NCBI GenBank assembly: GCA_004794785.1
Contig: SJOL01010054.1
Span: 146,380 to 210,379, forward strand
Length of the DNA: 64,000 bases
Direction of reading: 5' to 3'
Origin: Opisthorchis felineus
Taxonomy: Eukaryota; Platyhelminthes; Trematoda; Opisthorchiida; Opisthorchiidae
In this document: in pieces, positions 62,612-64,000 of the stretch
How positions within the stretch are numbered: the first letter of the stretch is position 1
Layout of the letters: every line of letters begins with the position of its first letter
Made by a program: the position numbers and the translations under genes
The notes under the pieces: model-generated
Database searches by the model: none
Seen by the model: the letters and a program-made list of their open reading frames with translations, nothing else
What the model was told of the DNA's origin: nothing

Positions 62612-62764
62612 GTACACCGAAGATCGGTTTCCGACAGGTGATGATTCGGACGAAGAAGACAAGGCCAAAGGGAGGACTGCTCGGTCGACTGGCGAGAATC
62701 CCGTACTCCTTCTCTGTCATTCTTGTATGGATCGAACTCGAACCGCATGCCAATCGATGTGGAC
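62612..62764 (+). CDS. Exon 21 (153 nt): YTEDR / CHSCM exon, second copy
   Basis: Acceptor ctgactttttcctcttcaaaag and donor gtgagt; 153 nt, symmetric phase 2. It opens with YTEDR, has an acidic patch (GDDSDEEDK), then VLLLCHSCMDRTRTAC and a terminal W. It matches the exon at 23436 in order and key residues, the six-base size difference being in the variable middle. The donor leaves an open codon, so the gene continues past the window. Confidence 0.8.
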
Positions 62765-63602
62765 GTGAGTATGGTTTTGCTGTAGCGTTGGGAGAAAAGG
62801 GGTGATTTTGGAATTTGTAGTGATTTCTCAGGGTTTCAATTGCGGTTGACACTCCTTTGTTGTATTTGGTGGCTGGGTTCCGTCCGACCTCGGACCAGCA
62901 ATAGACCCACACACTCGAGTGAATTCTCGATTGAATTGTGAATGCTCACCACAGAATCCATCTTGTTTATTCTGCCTATCTGGCGAGTGTACCAACAGCT
63001 ACGTCAGTCATACTGTTCCGCGGATCAACTGTTCGTTCACGTTTATTAGTTAGTACTTTTCGCTTACATATGCTTCGTTTGGTGATGACCTTGATGGAAA
63101 ACCATATAAATTATCCACTTTTGTTTTTCAAAATGTAGTAAATTGCAGTGAAGTGTTGAGTGTCACAGTAGTCTCTGGAGGTGCGGTTTCTTTTCGGGGG
63201 GTCGAATGGTGATCTCGTTCCCCATTTCATTTCTTCTCCTATGGATTCTACTGAGACGTTCTTGATTCCGGAAGCCCCCATTGCCAAAATGACTTGACTA
63301 GCTCGGAGACTCCCGTAGAGGAATTCCATTCAGTCTGTCTGTCAAAACGTACGAGAAAAATGTCGTTACACTTCCTGGGGTTCTATGCCATCAAACGTGG
63401 TTTCTTCACAGTATTCTGCGTGCTATCTTCAAAGGTTTGCAATTGGAAGGAGGGACAATACTGAACCAACCTATTGCTCAGCGGTGTACATCATTCACAT
63501 GACTAAAATGACTCGCTGCCATCTGTAATTGACTCGCGATCTGCGTATGTTAGCGAAATACCATGTTTCGATTTCGAACTAAGGAAACAAACTCATATTC
63601 TT

Positions 63603-63925
63603 AATACACTATTCGTAAGGTTGCTGAAAATTCTTCGAGAGCCCACGACCGGTTTCACCTTTCTCGAGGCTCATCAGGTAGGCGCAGTCCCCGAGTTTCC
63701 GTCAAGCTTATGTTCTATTTGAACCCGAATTGCTCGAAGTCAGCGGAATGCAGACATTTTTATACCAATCTGTTTTTGACGGGAGGCTCACCTGGAACCC
63801 AGCTGAATCTCTCGCTTTGATGTTTCTAACCAATTGAATGTGTTGCACCAGAGCGCCTCATGTTCCAGTTGGCACGATATTCGGGATGCCGCAAAATATG
63901 TATGGACGTAATACACTACTCCATA
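63603..63925 (-). repeat. Hammerhead repeat (family A), complete unit
   Basis: From acactattcgtaaggttgctg to the start of the next unit (acactactc at about 63915), a period of about 309 bp. All family blocks are present: ribozyme, ccgagtttccgtcaag, gacgggaggctcacctgg and cctcatgttccagttggcac. Best full-length reference copy in the window. Confidence 0.85.
63641..63683 (-). ncRNA. Type I hammerhead ribozyme, intact
   Basis: Minus strand: GCCUAC (stem I), CUGAUGA, helix II GCCU/AGGU, GAAA, CCGGUC with palindromic ACCGGU, then GUGGGC pairing with stem I through one G-U. Compared with 40863-40905, helix II is GCCU/AGGU instead of GCCC/GGGC: one changed base on each side keeps the pair (C-G to U-A). 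Confidence 0.8.
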
Positions 63926-64000
63926 TTCTCACCATTGGCCGCCAACTGCGGATGACCTTATCACTCACCCCATGCCATTCGCCACTTAAGAACGAACCAC

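Noticed and set aside
1..64000. Bacterial genes, CRISPR array, tRNA or rRNA genes
   Set aside because: No ORF density, ribosome-binding sites, spaced direct repeats or complete cloverleafs; tRNA-like boxes belong to SINEs.

Overview
The window is eukaryotic, most likely from a flatworm and probably a digenean trematode. There are no long ORFs, no operons and no tRNA or rRNA genes. Almost everything is intron plus interspersed repeats. The trematode guess is an inference. It rests on tRNA-derived SINEs that carry hammerhead ribozymes (as in the SM-alpha family of schistosomes), on decayed RTE-like retrotransposon ends, and on a gene built from many tiny symmetric exons, like the trematode micro-exon genes.

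The only gene I can support runs on the + strand from before 1738 to beyond 62764, so both ends lie outside the window. I read 20 well-supported exons and one weak one. All are short (12 to 156 nt), all have lengths divisible by three, and all start and end in the same intron phase: one base completes a codon at the start and two bases are left at the end. Any exon can therefore be skipped without breaking the frame. The predicted protein is low-complexity, rich in E/D, S/T, P, K and R. Two larger exons (20670-20825 and 23436-23582) recur as diverged copies about 39-40 kb downstream (60809-60904 and 62612-62764). Each pair encodes an acidic run ending in SASYLSV(P), followed by YTEDR, a second acidic/basic stretch and CHSCM[N/D]R...C...W. 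I do not recognise the family.

The introns are packed with small mobile elements. The most striking is a repeat of about 307 bp (18 full, partial or paired loci, both orientations, some tandem, some inverted). It encodes a type I hammerhead ribozyme with a minimal palindromic helix III. Two copies keep a fully paired intact core (40863-40905 on +, 63641-63683 on -); the others carry core mutations. Two tRNA-derived SINE families also carry hammerhead cores, the best at 3590-3632 and 26741-26785. A short fold-back element (best at 33274-33409) carries a fourth, less certain hammerhead-like motif. Further contents are a third tRNA-like SINE family without a ribozyme, two RTE-like reverse-transcriptase C-terminal fragments (11540-12047 minus, 22309-22870 plus), a 300-bp dispersed repeat pair, several microsatellites and a 39-bp tandem repeat.

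Region by region: 1-20 kb holds N-terminal micro-exons and SINEs; 20-24 kb holds the first long exon pair around an RTE fragment; 26-43 kb holds micro-exons and the densest hammerhead repeats; 43-51 kb is repeat-bearing intron; 51-59 kb holds more small exons and an unrecognised ORF; 60-63 kb holds the second exon pair; the end holds a complete hammerhead repeat unit.
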